The notes under the pieces were generated by a model. It worked only from the letters and a program-made list of their open reading frames with translations, was not told the origin of the DNA and ran no database searches. A DNA stretch of 64,000 bases from Azohydromonas aeria (GTDB lineage: Bacteria > Pseudomonadota > Gammaproteobacteria > Burkholderiales > Burkholderiaceae_C): assembly GCF_009760915.1 (NCBI RefSeq), contig NZ_VIDQ01000004.1, positions 1 to 64,000 on the forward strand, written 5' to 3'. Positions 19,565 through 31,089 of this stretch are shown here, piece after piece. Each line of letters begins with the position of its first letter. The stretch's first letter is position 1. The position numbers were made by a program, and so were the translations under genes.

Positions 19565-21361
<1,797 letters not shown>

Positions 21362-21371
21362 TCACGGCCCG

Positions 21372-22214
21372 TCAGGGCATGTCGGCCAGCAGCTCCAGCA
21401 CCAGCGCGGCGGTGCGCTCCGGGCTCTCCATGGGGTAGAGATGCGTGCCCTCGGTCCAGCGAAAGCGCGCGCCGGCCAGGCGCCGCGCCACGTCCACGCC
21501 GCCCTGGCGCATCTCCTCGGAGCGCGTGCCGGCGATGAAGCCCACCGGGCACTGCACCGGATGGCGCCGCAGCGTGCGCGCCAGGTCGTGCGGCAGCGTG
21601 TCGTAGATGCGCGTCTCGACCTCGGGCTCGAAGGCCAGGCGCACGCGGCCCTCCCGCTCCTCGAACCCGGCCTGCACGTAGTCGGCCAGCACGCGCTCGT
21701 CCCATTGCGCGAACACGGCCTTGGCCGAGAAGTGCTGGCGCACCGCCTCGCGCGTGTCCCACTCGCAGCGGCGCCGGCGCGAGATGCGCCCGGGCGACAG
21801 GCGCGGCATCAGCCCCGTGGCCTTGGCCAGGCGCACGGCCTGCGCGCGCCAGCCCGCGACGATGGGCGAATCGAGCACCACCACGCCGCGCGCGAGCTGC
21901 GGGCGGCGCGACGCGGTCTTCAGGCACAGCAGCCCGCCCAGCGAGTGCCCGACCAGGAACACCGGCGCCTGCGCATGCCGCTCGACGAAGCCGGCGAGCT
22001 CGTCGCGCAGCCGCGCCCAGCCGTCGCCCACCGGGTAGCGCGGGTCGTGGCCGAAGCGCCGCGGCGCCAGCACCTCGTAGCCGGCGCCGCGCCAGGCCTC
22101 GAACAGCCGCGCGTAGGTGCCCGCCGGAAAGCCGTTGCCGTGGGCGAAGACGATGCAGCGCGGCGTGTCGGCCGCGCTCACCGGGGCACCCTCGCGCTGC
22201 GCGCGTTCGCTCAT
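21372..22214 (-). CDS. Alpha/beta hydrolase
   Basis: This 280-residue alpha/beta-hydrolase fold enzyme has the oxyanion motif FAHGNGFPAGTY near residue 22 and the nucleophile elbow VGHSLGGLL near residue 90. A likely Asp lies in the segment after CPVGFIAGTRSE, with the catalytic His in EGTHLYPMESP near residue 262. The substrate is unknown. The start overlaps the Anbu gene stop by ATGA, so translation of mutS, Anbu and this gene is probably coupled. That unusual link to a proteasome-like protease is noted as a finding. Confidence 0.88.
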   Translation of the reverse strand: MSERAQREGAPVSAADTPRCIVFAHGNGFPAGTYARLFEAWRGAGYEVLAPRRFGHDPRYPVGDGWARLRDELAGFVERHAQAPVFLVGHSLGGLLCLKTASRRPQLARGVVVLDSPIVAGWRAQAVRLAKATGLMPRLSPGRISRRRRCEWDTREAVRQHFSAKAVFAQWDERVLADYVQAGFEEREGRVRLAFEPEVETRIYDTLPHDLARTLRRHPVQCPVGFIAGTRSEEMRQGGVDVARRLAGARFRWTEGTHLYPMESPERTAALVLELLADMP

Positions 22215-23044
22215 CCCGCGGCCAGGCGCGTTTCGGGGCCGACGATCTTGGTCAGCGGCTCGAAGCGCTCGGAGCTCGCCAGCAGCGGGTGCGCGCTGTC
22301 GCCGCCGTCCCAGCGCGGGTTGTCCATGGCGTCGAACACCTCGCGCAGCCGCTGCCCCCAGGTGCCGCGCACCATCTGGAAGTAGGGGTTGTGCTCGTCG
22401 ATGCAGATCATGCGGTCGCAGCGCAGCTCGCCCGCGCGGTACACCAGCAGGTCCAGCGGCAGGCCCACCGAGAGGTTGGACTTGAGCGTGGAGTCCATCG
22501 ACACCAGCGCGCACTTGGCGGCCTGGTCCAGCGAGGTGCGTGGGTTGATGAGGCGGTCCAGCACCGGCTTGCCGTACTTGCTCTCGCCGATCTGGAAGTA
22601 GGGCGTCTCGCGCGTGGCCTCGATGAAGTTGCCCTCGGAATAGACCAGGAACAGCCGCATCGGCTCGCGCCCGATCTGCCCGCCGAAGATCAGCGAGGTG
22701 TTGAAGTCGATGCCCTGGCGCTTGAGCGCGTGCCCGTCCTGCTCGTAGACGCGGCGCACCGCGGCGCTGAGCACGCGCACCGCGTCGAACATGCTGCGCG
22801 CGTTCCAGATCGTGATCGGCGGCTCGCGGTCGTTGCCTTCGATGCGCTCGACCTGCAGCAGCTCGCGCACCGACTGCGAGATGCTCAGGTTGCCCGCCGA
22901 CAGCAGCGTCATGAACCGGTCGCCCGGGCGCTCGTACACCATCATCTTGCGGAAGGTGCTGATCTGGTCCATGCCCGCGTTGGTGCGCGAGTCGGACAGG
23001 AAGACGAGTCCGGCGTCGAGCCGGATGCCGATGCAGTAGGTCAT
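22211..23044 (-). CDS. Anbu, ancestral proteasome beta-subunit homologue
   Basis: This 277-residue Ntn-hydrolase-type protein matches the Anbu (putative proteasome-type protease) family. The N-terminus [20 protein letters not shown] exposes the catalytic Thr2 after Met removal; SDSRTNAG supplies the conserved Asp, and the Lys lies near [14 protein letters not shown]. It is longer than HslV and lacks HslV start features. Anbu usually neighbours transglutaminase-like, alpha-E and ATP-grasp genes, none of which are here. Instead it overlaps mutS upstream and a hydrolase downstream by ATGA at each junction. Its substrate and physiological role are not established. Confidence 0.9.
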   Translation of the reverse strand: MTYCIGIRLDAGLVFLSDSRTNAGMDQISTFRKMMVYERPGDRFMTLLSAGNLSISQSVRELLQVERIEGNDREPPITIWNARSMFDAVRVLSAAVRRVYEQDGHALKRQGIDFNTSLIFGGQIGREPMRLFLVYSEGNFIEATRETPYFQIGESKYGKPVLDRLINPRTSLDQAAKCALVSMDSTLKSNLSVGLPLDLLVYRAGELRCDRMICIDEHNPYFQMVRGTWGQRLREVFDAMDNPRWDGGDSAHPLLASSERFEPLTKIVGPETRLAAG

Positions 23045-25659
23045 GTGGCCTCCGCCAACAGGGTTTTCAGGCGATACAGCGCGTCCAGCGCCTCGCGCGG
23101 GGTCAGGGAATCGGGATTCAGCGCCGCCAGCGCCTCCTCCACCGGCGAGGGGCCGGCGGCGGTGGCGGGCGCCTCGGGCTCGGGCTCCAGCGGCAGCGGC
23201 GGCGCGGCGAACAGGTCCACCTGCGCCTGGCCGGCACGCTGCTGGGCTTCGAGCGCCTCCAGCGCGGCACGCGCCTGGCGGATCAGCGACGCGGGCATGC
23301 CCGCCAGCCGCGCCACCTGCACGCCGTAGCTGCGGCTGGCCGGCCCGCTCTGGATCTCGTGCAGGAACACGATGTCGTGCCCGCTGCCCTCGACGGCGCT
23401 GACGTGCACGTTGAGCGCCTGCGGATGCTTTTCCGGGAAGGCCGTGAGCTCGAAGTAGTGGGTGGCGAACAGCGTGAAGGCGCGGTTGCGGTCGTGCAGG
23501 TGGCTGGCGATGGCGCCGGCCAGCGCCAGGCCGTCGAAGGTCGAGGTGCCGCGCCCGATCTCGTCCATCAGCACCAGGCTGTGCTCGGTGGCGCCGTGCA
23601 CGATGGCCGCCGCCTCCGTCATCTCCAGCATGAAGGTGGACTGCGCGTTGGCCAGGTCGTCGGCCGCGCCGATGCGGGTGTGGATGGCATCCATCGGGCC
23701 GAGCCGGCAGCTCTTCGCGGGCACGTAGGAGCCCATGGCCGCCAGCAGCGCGATCAGCGCCACCTGGCGCATGTAGGTGCTCTTGCCGCCCATGTTCGGG
23801 CCGGTGATGACGAGCATGCGCGTGCGCGCGTCGAGCCGGCAGTGGTTGGCGATGAAGGTGCCGCCGCCGGTCTCGGCCAGCCGCGCCTCCACCACCGGGT
23901 GCCGCCCGGCCTCGATGTCGATGCAGGGCTGCGGCACGAACTGCGGCCGGCACCAGCCCAGCGTCGCGGCGCGCTCGGCCAGCGTCGAGAGCACGTCGAG
24001 CTGCGCCAGCGCCCGCGCCAGCTCCAGCAGCACCGGCAGGAACGGCTGCAGCTGGTCGAGCAGCTGCTCGTACAGCCATTTCTCGCGGGCGAGCGCGCGT
24101 TCCTGGGCTGACAGCGCCTTGTCCTCGAACGCCTTCAGTTCCGGAGTAATAAAACGCTCGGCGTTCTTCAGGGTCTGGCGGCGGCGGTAGTCCATCGGGA
24201 CGCGGCCCGCCTGGCCCGTGCTGACCTCGATGTAGAAGCCGTGCACCTTGTTGTACTGGACGCGCAGGTTCTGGATGCCGGTGCGCTCGCGCTCGCGCGT
24301 CTCCAGCGCCAGCAGGAAGGCGTCGCAGTGCTCGTTGATGCCGCGCAGCTCGTCGAGCTCGGCATCGAAGCCCTCGGCGATCACGCCGCCGTCGCGCAGC
24401 AGCGCCGCGGGCTCGGCTTTCAGGCTGCGCCGCAGCAGCTCCGCGACGTCGGGCGAGGGCTGCAGCGCCGCCTTGAGCATCAGCAGCAGCGGCGCGTCCT
24501 CGGCCACGGTCGCTTCCAGCGCGGGCAGCACCGCGAGCGTGTCGCGCAGGCCCGCGAGCTCGCGCGGGCGCACCTGGCGCAGCGCGATGCGCGAGGCGAT
24601 GCGCTCCACGTCGCACACCTGGCGCAGCTGCTCGCGCAGCGGCTCGAAGCCCTGGGCCTGCAGCCGCGCGATGGCCTCGTGGCGCGCGCGCGCCGCGTCG
24701 CGGGCGCGCGGGGGCTGCGTCAGCCACTGGCGCAGCCGCCGGCTGCCCATGCCGCTGCGGCAGCCGTCGAGCAGCGACAGCAGGGTCGGGCCGGCCTCGC
24801 CGCGCAGCGTCTGCACCAGCTCCAGGTTGCGCTGCGTGGCCGGCGGCAGGTCCAGCAGCGCATCGGCGCGCTCCACGCGCAGCGTGGCCACGTGCGACAG
24901 CGCCTGGCCCTGCGTGTGCTCGGCATAGGCCAGCAGCGCGCAGGCCGCGGCATGGGCCACGGGCAGCGCCTGGGCATTGAAGGCCTGCAGGCTCGCCACC
25001 TGCAGCTGCGCGCACAGCTTGCGCAGGCCGCCGGGGGCGTCGAACTGCCAAGCCGGGCGCCGCGTCAGCGCCGCGCCGGCGGCCACCAGCGCGGCCGGTG
25101 CCTCGCCCTCGGCGCCGTGGATGACCTCCGCCGGCGCCAGCCGCGCGAGCCAGCCCGGCAGCTCGCGCTCGCTGCACTCCGTCAGGCCCAGCTGCGCGCT
25201 GGACAGGCTCAGCCAGGCCAGGCCCCAGGTCTGTCCCTTGCGGTGCGCCGACAGCAGCAGCGTGTCGCGGCGCTCGTCGAGCAGCTCGGTGTCGGTGACG
25301 GTGCCGGGCGTGACCACGCGCACCACCTTGCGCTCCACCGGGCCCTTGGCATTGGGCGTGACCTCGCCCACCTGCTCGGCGATGGCCACGGCCTCGCCCA
25401 GGCGGATGAGCTTGCCCAGGTAGCTCTCCAGCGCATGCACCGGCACGCCGGCCATGACCACCGGCTCGCCGTTGCTCTGGCCGCGCGTGGTCAGCGTCAC
25501 GTCCAGCAGCCGGTTGGCGCGGCGCGCGTCCTCGTAGAAGGTTTCGTAGAAGTCGCCCATGCGGAACAGCACGAGCGCGTCCGGGAACTCCGCCTTGATG
25601 CGGAGGTACTGCTGCATGACCGGCGTGTGGCCGGCCAGGGATTGGTCATCCACGGCCAT
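23041..25659 (-). CDS. mutS: DNA mismatch repair protein MutS
   Basis: MutS recognises mismatches and small loops and recruits MutL. The 872-residue protein has the mismatch-probing Phe-x-Glu in RMGDFYETF near residue 35. It also has the connector, core and clamp domains, and the ABC-type ATPase with Walker [15 protein letters not shown] near residue 620 and Walker [17 protein letters not shown]. The His switch is in FATHYFELT. The C-terminal region is Pro/Glu-rich, followed by the helical tetramer segment. Its stop overlaps the Anbu start. Confidence 0.98.
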   Translation of the reverse strand: MAVDDQSLAGHTPVMQQYLRIKAEFPDALVLFRMGDFYETFYEDARRANRLLDVTLTTRGQSNGEPVVMAGVPVHALESYLGKLIRLGEAVAIAEQVGEVTPNAKGPVERKVVRVVTPGTVTDTELLDERRDTLLLSAHRKGQTWGLAWLSLSSAQLGLTECSERELPGWLARLAPAEVIHGAEGEAPAALVAAGAALTRRPAWQFDAPGGLRKLCAQLQVASLQAFNAQALPVAHAAACALLAYAEHTQGQALSHVATLRVERADALLDLPPATQRNLELVQTLRGEAGPTLLSLLDGCRSGMGSRRLRQWLTQPPRARDAARARHEAIARLQAQGFEPLREQLRQVCDVERIASRIALRQVRPRELAGLRDTLAVLPALEATVAEDAPLLLMLKAALQPSPDVAELLRRSLKAEPAALLRDGGVIAEGFDAELDELRGINEHCDAFLLALETRERERTGIQNLRVQYNKVHGFYIEVSTGQAGRVPMDYRRRQTLKNAERFITPELKAFEDKALSAQERALAREKWLYEQLLDQLQPFLPVLLELARALAQLDVLSTLAERAATLGWCRPQFVPQPCIDIEAGRHPVVEARLAETGGGTFIANHCRLDARTRMLVITGPNMGGKSTYMRQVALIALLAAMGSYVPAKSCRLGPMDAIHTRIGAADDLANAQSTFMLEMTEAAAIVHGATEHSLVLMDEIGRGTSTFDGLALAGAIASHLHDRNRAFTLFATHYFELTAFPEKHPQALNVHVSAVEGSGHDIVFLHEIQSGPASRSYGVQVARLAGMPASLIRQARAALEALEAQQRAGQAQVDLFAAPPLPLEPEPEAPATAAGPSPVEEALAALNPDSLTPREALDALYRLKTLLAEAT

Positions 25660-25677
25660 CGGCGGCGGCCTCCCTGC

Positions 25678-26721
25678 TCAGAACGGGGCGTCTTCGGCGG
25701 GCGGGGGCGTGGCCGGGGCCGGCGGCGCGGCCGCAGCGACAGGCGCGGCCGGGGCGTCAGCGGCGGCGGCGTTCTTGCGGATGCGCACCGGGCCCTTCTT
25801 CTCCTTGGGCGCCTCGGCGGCGGGCTGGGCCTTGAGGCTGTCGGCCAGCGCGGCTTCGGGCGTGGTCTGGCCGTCGGCGGCACCCTGCGCTTCGCCCTCG
25901 GCCTCGTCGGCCTTGATGACGCGGCTGTAGGGCGTGAGGATCTGCACCAGCTGACCGAAGATGCGCGGGCTGCCGGCCACGACCTCGCGCTGGTAGAGGT
26001 AGTCGCTCTCGCCGGTGAAGTTGCCGATCAGGCCGCCGGCCTCCGTGATCATCAGCGAGCCCGCGGCGATGTCCCAGGGACTCAGGCCGGTCTCGAAGAA
26101 GGCGTCGTAGTAGCCGGCGGCCACGTAGCACAAGTCGAGCGCGGCGGCGCCGGGGCGGCGCAGGCCCGCGCACTGCTGCATCACCTCCTCGAACATCTTC
26201 ATGTAGCGCTTGAAGTTGTCGCCGCGGCGGAAGGGGAAGCCCGTGCCGATGAGCGCGTCCTGCATGCGCGTGCGCTTGGACACGCGCAGGCGCCGGTCGT
26301 TGAGGTAGGCGCCGCGGCCCTTGGTGGCGTAGAAGAGGTCGTTGCGCGCCGGGTCGTACACCACGGCCTGCTGCACCACGCCGCGGTAGGCCAGCGCGAT
26401 CGACACCGCGTAGACCGGGAAGCCGTGGATGAAGTTGGTGGTGCCGTCGAGCGGATCGATGATCCAGACGTAGTCGCTGTCGCGCGCGCCGTGCTCGCGC
26501 CCGGACTCCTCGGCCAGGATGCCGTGGCCCGGGTAGGCCTGCAGCAGCGTCTCGATGATGACCTGTTCGGCCGCCTGGTCCACTTCGCTGACGAAGTCGT
26601 TGGGGCCCTTGGTGTTGATGCGCAGGATGTCCAGGTCCAGCGAGGCCCGGTTGATGATCGCCCCCGCCGCGCGTGCCGCCTTGATGGCGATGTTGAGCAT
26701 GGGGTGAAGCGCTTGGGACAT
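25678..26721 (-). CDS. suhB: Inositol-1-monophosphatase family protein SuhB with a long C-terminal tail
   Basis: The core (residues about 1-265) is a magnesium-dependent inositol monophosphatase. It has GILAEESG, the signature [15 protein letters not shown], and [17 protein letters not shown]. In E. coli SuhB also acts in rRNA transcription antitermination complexes. Here the 347-residue protein carries about 80 extra C-terminal residues rich in Ala, Pro and Glu with a basic patch ([12 protein letters not shown]). That tail may contact RNA or ribosomal factors, but this is inference. It lies 18 bp downstream of where mutS begins on the other side and is divergent from trmJ. Confidence 0.92.
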   Translation of the reverse strand: MSQALHPMLNIAIKAARAAGAIINRASLDLDILRINTKGPNDFVSEVDQAAEQVIIETLLQAYPGHGILAEESGREHGARDSDYVWIIDPLDGTTNFIHGFPVYAVSIALAYRGVVQQAVVYDPARNDLFYATKGRGAYLNDRRLRVSKRTRMQDALIGTGFPFRRGDNFKRYMKMFEEVMQQCAGLRRPGAAALDLCYVAAGYYDAFFETGLSPWDIAAGSLMITEAGGLIGNFTGESDYLYQREVVAGSPRIFGQLVQILTPYSRVIKADEAEGEAQGAADGQTTPEAALADSLKAQPAAEAPKEKKGPVRIRKNAAAADAPAAPVAAAAPPAPATPPPAEDAPF

Positions 26722-26900
26722 GGTCGACCTTGTTGGCAAATCGGGGTGGGTCGCTGGACGGCAGCGGCGGGCGCGGCAATGTCGCTGCATTGACGATGCA
26801 ATGACACTTCGGTCGCGCGGCAAAGGCTCGGAGACAGGCAGCGAAGAGGAAAAGAGCGGGCAGCGACAATGCTGCGGGTGAACCCTAGATTGTAATTCCG

Positions 26901-27740
26901 ATGCCCGATCCCGACGCGCGAGCAAGCGCCACGCCCGACGAGTACGCGAGCGAAGCCGCGCCCACCGTGACGCCCGACACGCTGGCCGGCGCCGCGTGCG
27001 AGCCTTTTCGCGACCCCACGCGCTTCGTGCTGTTGCACACCAGCCACCCCGGCAACGTCGGCGCGGCCGCGCGCGCCATGAAGGTGATGGGCTTCCACGA
27101 CCTGGTGCTGGTGCAACCGCGCTTCGCCGACGTGCTGTGCCGCGAGGAGACGGTGGCCATGGCCAGCGGCGCGGCCGACATCCTGGCGCGCGCGCGCATC
27201 GTGCCGACGCTTTCCGAGGCGCTGGAGGGCGTGGCCTTCGCATGCGCCACGGCCATGACGCCGCGCGACTTCGGCCCGCCCACCCACGCCCCGCGCGAGC
27301 TGCTGCCGCGCCTGGCCGCCGAGCGCCAGCGCGTGGCCTTCGTCTTCGGCAGCGAGCGCTACGGCATGAGCAACGACGACGTCTACCGCTGCCACGCCTG
27401 CGTGTCGGTGCCCACGCACCCGGACTACGGCTCGCTCAACCTGTCGCAGGCGGTGCAGCTCATCGCCTACGACTGGCGCCAGGCGCTGGGCGGCTTCACG
27501 GTCGCGCCGCGCGTGCCCGACCCGACGCTGGCCGACGGCGTGGCGGTGCAGGGCGCGCTGGAGCACTGGCGCGAGGCGCTGGTGGAGATCGGCTTCCTGG
27601 ACCCGGCCACGCCGCGAAAACTCCTGCCGCGGCTGCAGCAACTCATCAACCGGGCCCAGCCCACGGCCGAGGAGGTGCACATCCTGCGCGGCATGGCGCG
27701 CGCGGTGCAGCGCGCGGCGCGCAAGGCGGCCAAGCCGTGA
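26901..27740 (+). CDS. trmJ: tRNA (cytidine/uridine-32-2'-O)-methyltransferase TrmJ
   Basis: This 279-residue SPOUT methyltransferase modifies the ribose of nucleotide 32 in the anticodon loop. SpoU motifs are [16 protein letters not shown] (motif 1), [13 protein letters not shown] (motif 2) and [15 protein letters not shown] (motif 3, knot). The first 35 or so residues form an acidic Ala/Pro-rich extension not needed for the fold. A C-terminal helical extension contains [16 protein letters not shown], as in TrmJ. The gene is divergent from suhB with 179 bp between the starts and is followed by cysE. Confidence 0.93.
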   Translation: MPDPDARASATPDEYASEAAPTVTPDTLAGAACEPFRDPTRFVLLHTSHPGNVGAAARAMKVMGFHDLVLVQPRFADVLCREETVAMASGAADILARARIVPTLSEALEGVAFACATAMTPRDFGPPTHAPRELLPRLAAERQRVAFVFGSERYGMSNDDVYRCHACVSVPTHPDYGSLNLSQAVQLIAYDWRQALGGFTVAPRVPDPTLADGVAVQGALEHWREALVEIGFLDPATPRKLLPRLQQLINRAQPTAEEVHILRGMARAVQRAARKAAKP

Positions 27741-27822
27741 GTCCCGCCGCCGCCGCCGTGCCGCCGCGCAAACGTCAGGGTTCGCACGGCTTGCCTACAC
27801 TTCAGCACCCCCTTGGGAAGTC

Positions 27823-28605
27823 ATGACCATGTTTAGCCGCCTGCGTGAAACCATCTCCTGCATTCGCGAGCGCGACCCCGCCGCGCGCTCCAACTGGGAG
27901 GTGCTCACCTGTTATCCGGGCGTGCATGCGCTGATGTTCCACCAGCTCTCCAGCTGGTGCTGGCGCCACGGCCTGCGCTGGCTGGGCCGCTTCATCTCGC
28001 ACCTGGGGCGCTTCTTCACCGGCATCGAGATCCACCCGGGCGCGAAGATCGGCCGGCGCGTGTTCATCGACCACGGCATGGGCGTCGTCATCGGCGAGAC
28101 CGCCGAGGTCGGCGACGGCTGCACCATCTACCAGGGCGTGACGCTGGGCGGCACCTCGCTCACGCGCGGCTCCAAGCGGCACCCGACGCTGGAGCCCGGC
28201 GTCATCGTCGGCGCCAACGCGCAGGTGCTGGGCGGCTTCACGGTAGGTGCGGGCGCGCGCATCGGTTCCGGCGCGGTGGTGGTCAAGCCGGTGCCGCCGG
28301 GCGCCACCGCCGTGGGCAACCCGGCGCGCGTGCTGGCCGCCGAGGCCGAGGCCGCGCGCGAGGCCGCCGCGGCGCGCATGGGCTTCTCGGCCTACGGCGT
28401 GACGCAGGGCGACGACCCGGTGGCGCAGGCCATGAAGGGGCTCATCGACAACGCTTCCAGCCACGAGCACCAGATCGCCCTGCTGTGGCAGGCCATCGAG
28501 AAGCTCTCGGGCCGCACCCGCGAGCTGCCCGCCGAATCCCTGCCCAGCGACGCCCACACCACCGAGCGCTTCGACGCCGAGGCGCTGAACCGGCTGGTGA
28601 AGTGA
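27823..28605 (+). CDS. cysE: Serine O-acetyltransferase
   Basis: CysE acetylates serine to O-acetylserine, the precursor for cysteine synthesis. The 260-residue protein has an N-terminal helical part ([17 protein letters not shown]). A left-handed hexapeptide beta-helix follows, with [42 protein letters not shown] (given as residues about 68-109). The His in IDHGMG is the catalytic base. The C-terminal tail is longer than in the short EpsC type and ends with a helical segment. The start is ATG 27823, or possibly 27829. A clear terminator follows. Confidence 0.95.
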   Translation: MTMFSRLRETISCIRERDPAARSNWEVLTCYPGVHALMFHQLSSWCWRHGLRWLGRFISHLGRFFTGIEIHPGAKIGRRVFIDHGMGVVIGETAEVGDGCTIYQGVTLGGTSLTRGSKRHPTLEPGVIVGANAQVLGGFTVGAGARIGSGAVVVKPVPPGATAVGNPARVLAAEAEAAREAAAARMGFSAYGVTQGDDPVAQAMKGLIDNASSHEHQIALLWQAIEKLSGRTRELPAESLPSDAHTTERFDAEALNRLVK

Positions 28606-28651
28606 GCTGACACGCCGGCGCGGTGGACTCGCGCGCCGCGCGGTGCGCCAT

Positions 28652-28683
28652 AACCCCGGGTGCCAAGCGGCCCGGGGTTTTTT
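28652..28683 (+). terminator. Intrinsic terminator after cysE
   Basis: A 9-bp GC-rich stem (arms 28652-28660 and 28671-28679) around a 10-base loop is followed by a run of six T (28678-28683). It lies 47 bp after the cysE stop. Confidence 0.9.
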
Positions 28684-28860
28684 GTTGCCGGTTGCCGCCT
28701 CCTTCGTGCCCGGGACGGCGTCCCGAAACGACAGGTGCGACGCTTCACACGCCCCAACATATGAAATACTCGATTACAGGATTTGCGGACTGAAGCCGCT
28801 GGCGCGTTGCGCCGGCGCTGCCGTCCGGACCCATGCCTGTCCCTCTCCGAGAGGAAGCCC

Positions 28861-29847
28861 ATGCCGTACCCGGACGACCTGATTTCCCTCGACCTGGACG
28901 CCGTGATCCAGGCGCTGGCGCATTCCGAGCTGCTCAAGGACGCGCCGCCCGAAGTGCTGCGCCGCGTGCAGGACGAATGCGTGCCGATGGCGCTGCCTGC
29001 CGGCGAGCTGCTGCTGTCGCCGCAGCACGAGAACCAGCATGTCTATGTGCTGCTCTCGGGATTGCTGGGCCTGCACTTCGAGGCGGTGAGCCAGCCCGAG
29101 GTGCGCGAGCTGACACCGGGCAGCTCGGTGGGCGAGATGTCGGTGCTCGACGACGCGCACCCCCGCGCTTACGTCGTGGCCAAGGAGGACTCGCTGGTGC
29201 TGCCGCTGCACCGCGAGCTGGTGCTGTGGCTCATCGACGAGGTCGACGTCGTCGCGCGCAACCTGCTGCGGCTGATGACGCGGCGGCGCCGCCGCCACGA
29301 CACACAACCCATCGCGCGCGACCAGGAGCGGCTGTTCGACCTGGCCAACGACGTCTACGTCGATGCGCTCACCGGCGTCTACAACCGGCGCTGGCTCGAC
29401 CTGGCGCTGACGCGGCTGCTGCAGCCCAGCAGCGAGCGCGACATGAGCCGCCCGCTGACGGTGCTGCTCATCGATGCCGACTTCTTCAAGGACTACAACG
29501 ACCACAACGGCCACCTCGCTGGCGACCGCGCGCTGGTGGCGCTGAGCGAGACGCTGCGCTTCACGCTGCGGCTGTCGGACGTGTGCGTGCGCTACGGCGG
29601 CGAGGAGTTCCTGGTGCTGCTGCCCAACACCGAGGTGCCGGAGGCGCGCGCCGTGGCCGAGCGCGTGCGCCGCGCCGTGCAGATGCGCGCCATCGCCATG
29701 CCCGACGGCACGCCGCTGCCGGGCATCACGGTGTCGATCGGGCTGGCCAGCAGCGAGGGGCTGGACACGCCCGAAGCCGTCATCGCCGCCGCCGACGCGC
29801 AGCTCTACCAGGCCAAGCACGGCGGGCGCAACCGGGTCTGTCCGTGA
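28861..29847 (+). CDS. Diguanylate cyclase with N-terminal cyclic-nucleotide-binding-type domain
   Basis: This 328-residue cytoplasmic protein joins a Crp-like cNMP-binding domain (residues about 20-140, with VYVLLSGLLGLHF and PGSSVGEMSVLDDAHPRAYV) to a GGDEF domain (about 160-325). The active site is intact, RYGGEEFLVLLP near residue 240, preceded by an RLSD inhibitory-site motif at the right spacing. The substrate segment is LLIDADFFKDYNDHNGH. It therefore probably makes c-di-GMP in response to a small ligand. The cNMP domain does not show a clear full set of cAMP contacts. ATG 28861 has a GAGAGGA ribosome binding site. No membrane segment is seen. Confidence 0.9.
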   Translation: MPYPDDLISLDLDAVIQALAHSELLKDAPPEVLRRVQDECVPMALPAGELLLSPQHENQHVYVLLSGLLGLHFEAVSQPEVRELTPGSSVGEMSVLDDAHPRAYVVAKEDSLVLPLHRELVLWLIDEVDVVARNLLRLMTRRRRRHDTQPIARDQERLFDLANDVYVDALTGVYNRRWLDLALTRLLQPSSERDMSRPLTVLLIDADFFKDYNDHNGHLAGDRALVALSETLRFTLRLSDVCVRYGGEEFLVLLPNTEVPEARAVAERVRRAVQMRAIAMPDGTPLPGITVSIGLASSEGLDTPEAVIAAADAQLYQAKHGGRNRVCP

Positions 29848-29895
29848 GGCGGGTAGGCCGGGCGCTGGCATGCCCGGCCCGGCGGCATGCCCAGT

Positions 29896-30501
29896 TCAGC
29901 CCTTCGCCGCCCTGATCGCCGACTTCGGCCGGAACGCCTTGCACACCGCCGGGTCGGTCTCGATGTACGGCCCGCCGATGAGGTCGATGCAGTAGGGCAC
30001 GGCGGCGAAGATGCCCGGGGCCGGCGGCGTGGCCGCGGGCAGGCCTTCCAGCGTCTCGGCGATGGCCTTGGGCTGCCCGGGCAGGTTGATGATCAGGCTC
30101 TTGCCGCGGATCACCGCCACCTGGCGCGACAGGATCGCCGTGGGCACGAAGCGCAGGCTGATCTGGCGCATCTGCTCGCCGAAGCCCGGCATCTCCTTGT
30201 GCGCCACGGCCAGCGTGGCCTCGGGCGTGACGTCGCGCGGCGCGGGGCCGGTGCCGCCGGTGGTCAGCACCAGGTCGCAGGCCTCGTCGTCCACCAGCGC
30301 GCGCAGCGTGGCGCTGATGCCGTCCTGCTCGTCCGGGATCAGCCTTTCCACCCACTGCACCGGGTTGCGCAGCGCGCGCGTGAGCCACTCGCGCAGCGCG
30401 GGCAGGCCCTGGTCCTGGTAGACGCCGGCGCTGGCGCGGTCGCTGATGGACACCAGCCCGATGCGCACGGCATCGAATTCGTTCGAAGGGGCTTCACTCA
30501 T
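29896..30501 (-). CDS. mog: Molybdopterin adenylyltransferase Mog
   Basis: Mog activates molybdopterin with ATP before molybdate insertion during molybdenum cofactor synthesis. The 201-residue protein has the start VRIGLVSISDRASAGVYQDQ, the motif LVLTTGGTGPAPRDVTPEAT near residue 80, and the later NLPGQPKAI. It supplies the cofactor class needed by the nitrate reductase encoded later in the window. Its start overlaps the darP stop by 8 bp, so the two genes form an operon. Confidence 0.95.
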   Translation of the reverse strand: MSEAPSNEFDAVRIGLVSISDRASAGVYQDQGLPALREWLTRALRNPVQWVERLIPDEQDGISATLRALVDDEACDLVLTTGGTGPAPRDVTPEATLAVAHKEMPGFGEQMRQISLRFVPTAILSRQVAVIRGKSLIINLPGQPKAIAETLEGLPAATPPAPGIFAAVPYCIDLIGGPYIETDPAVCKAFRPKSAIRAAKG

Positions 30502-31024
30502 CGTCGCTCACCTGCGGCTTGATGAACTGGAACAGCTCGCGCCAGGCGCGGCCGTGGCGCTGCTCGGGGGGCAGGGCGGCGTCCTTCTGCGCGGCGCGGA
30601 TGAGGCTGCGCAGGCGCTGCGCGTCGGTGTCGGGGTGCTTCTGCATCCAGCGCGTGACGGCCTCGGCGTCGGCCACCAGCTCGGCGCGCCAGCGCTCGGC
30701 GTGGTGCAGCCGCACGGCGTCCTGCGCGTGGCCGAGCTTGAAGGCCGCCACGGCCTCGCGCAGCGGCTCCACGTCGGCGAAGCGCATGAGCTTGCCCACG
30801 TACTGCAGCTGGCGGCGGCGGCCTTCGTGCGACTTGGTCTTCTTGAGGTCTTTCAGGGCGGAGAGCAGCCGCTCTTCCATCGGGATGGCGGCCAGCCGGG
30901 CGTCGGGCAGCTCGATGAGCTCCTGGCCGAGCTTCTGCAGCTCGTGCGCCTCGCGCTTGAGCGCGGATTTGCTGGGACGGTCGTCACCCTCGTCGGGGTG
31001 GAAATCGGAATCAGGGATGGACAT
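30494..31024 (-). CDS. darP: Ribosome biogenesis protein DarP (YjgA/DUF615)
   Basis: This 176-residue basic helical protein is of the YjgA family, a late 50S assembly factor that binds near the peptidyl-transferase centre. Family segments are SKSALKREAHELQKLGQELIEL near residue 18, LLSALKDLKKTKSHEGRRRQLQYVGKLMR (residues about 53-81) and the C-terminal RAWRELFQFIKP. It precedes mog with an 8-bp overlap and is divergent from pmbA, with 65 bp between starts. The darP-pmbA pairing is common in Gram-negative genomes. Confidence 0.95.
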   Translation of the reverse strand: MSIPDSDFHPDEGDDRPSKSALKREAHELQKLGQELIELPDARLAAIPMEERLLSALKDLKKTKSHEGRRRQLQYVGKLMRFADVEPLREAVAAFKLGHAQDAVRLHHAERWRAELVADAEAVTRWMQKHPDTDAQRLRSLIRAAQKDAALPPEQRHGRAWRELFQFIKPQVSDDE

Positions 31025-31089
31025 GGCTCTTCAAATGCGCTGGGTATGATAGCCCCGGCCCCCCTACACAGCCTCCCGGCACCGACTTC

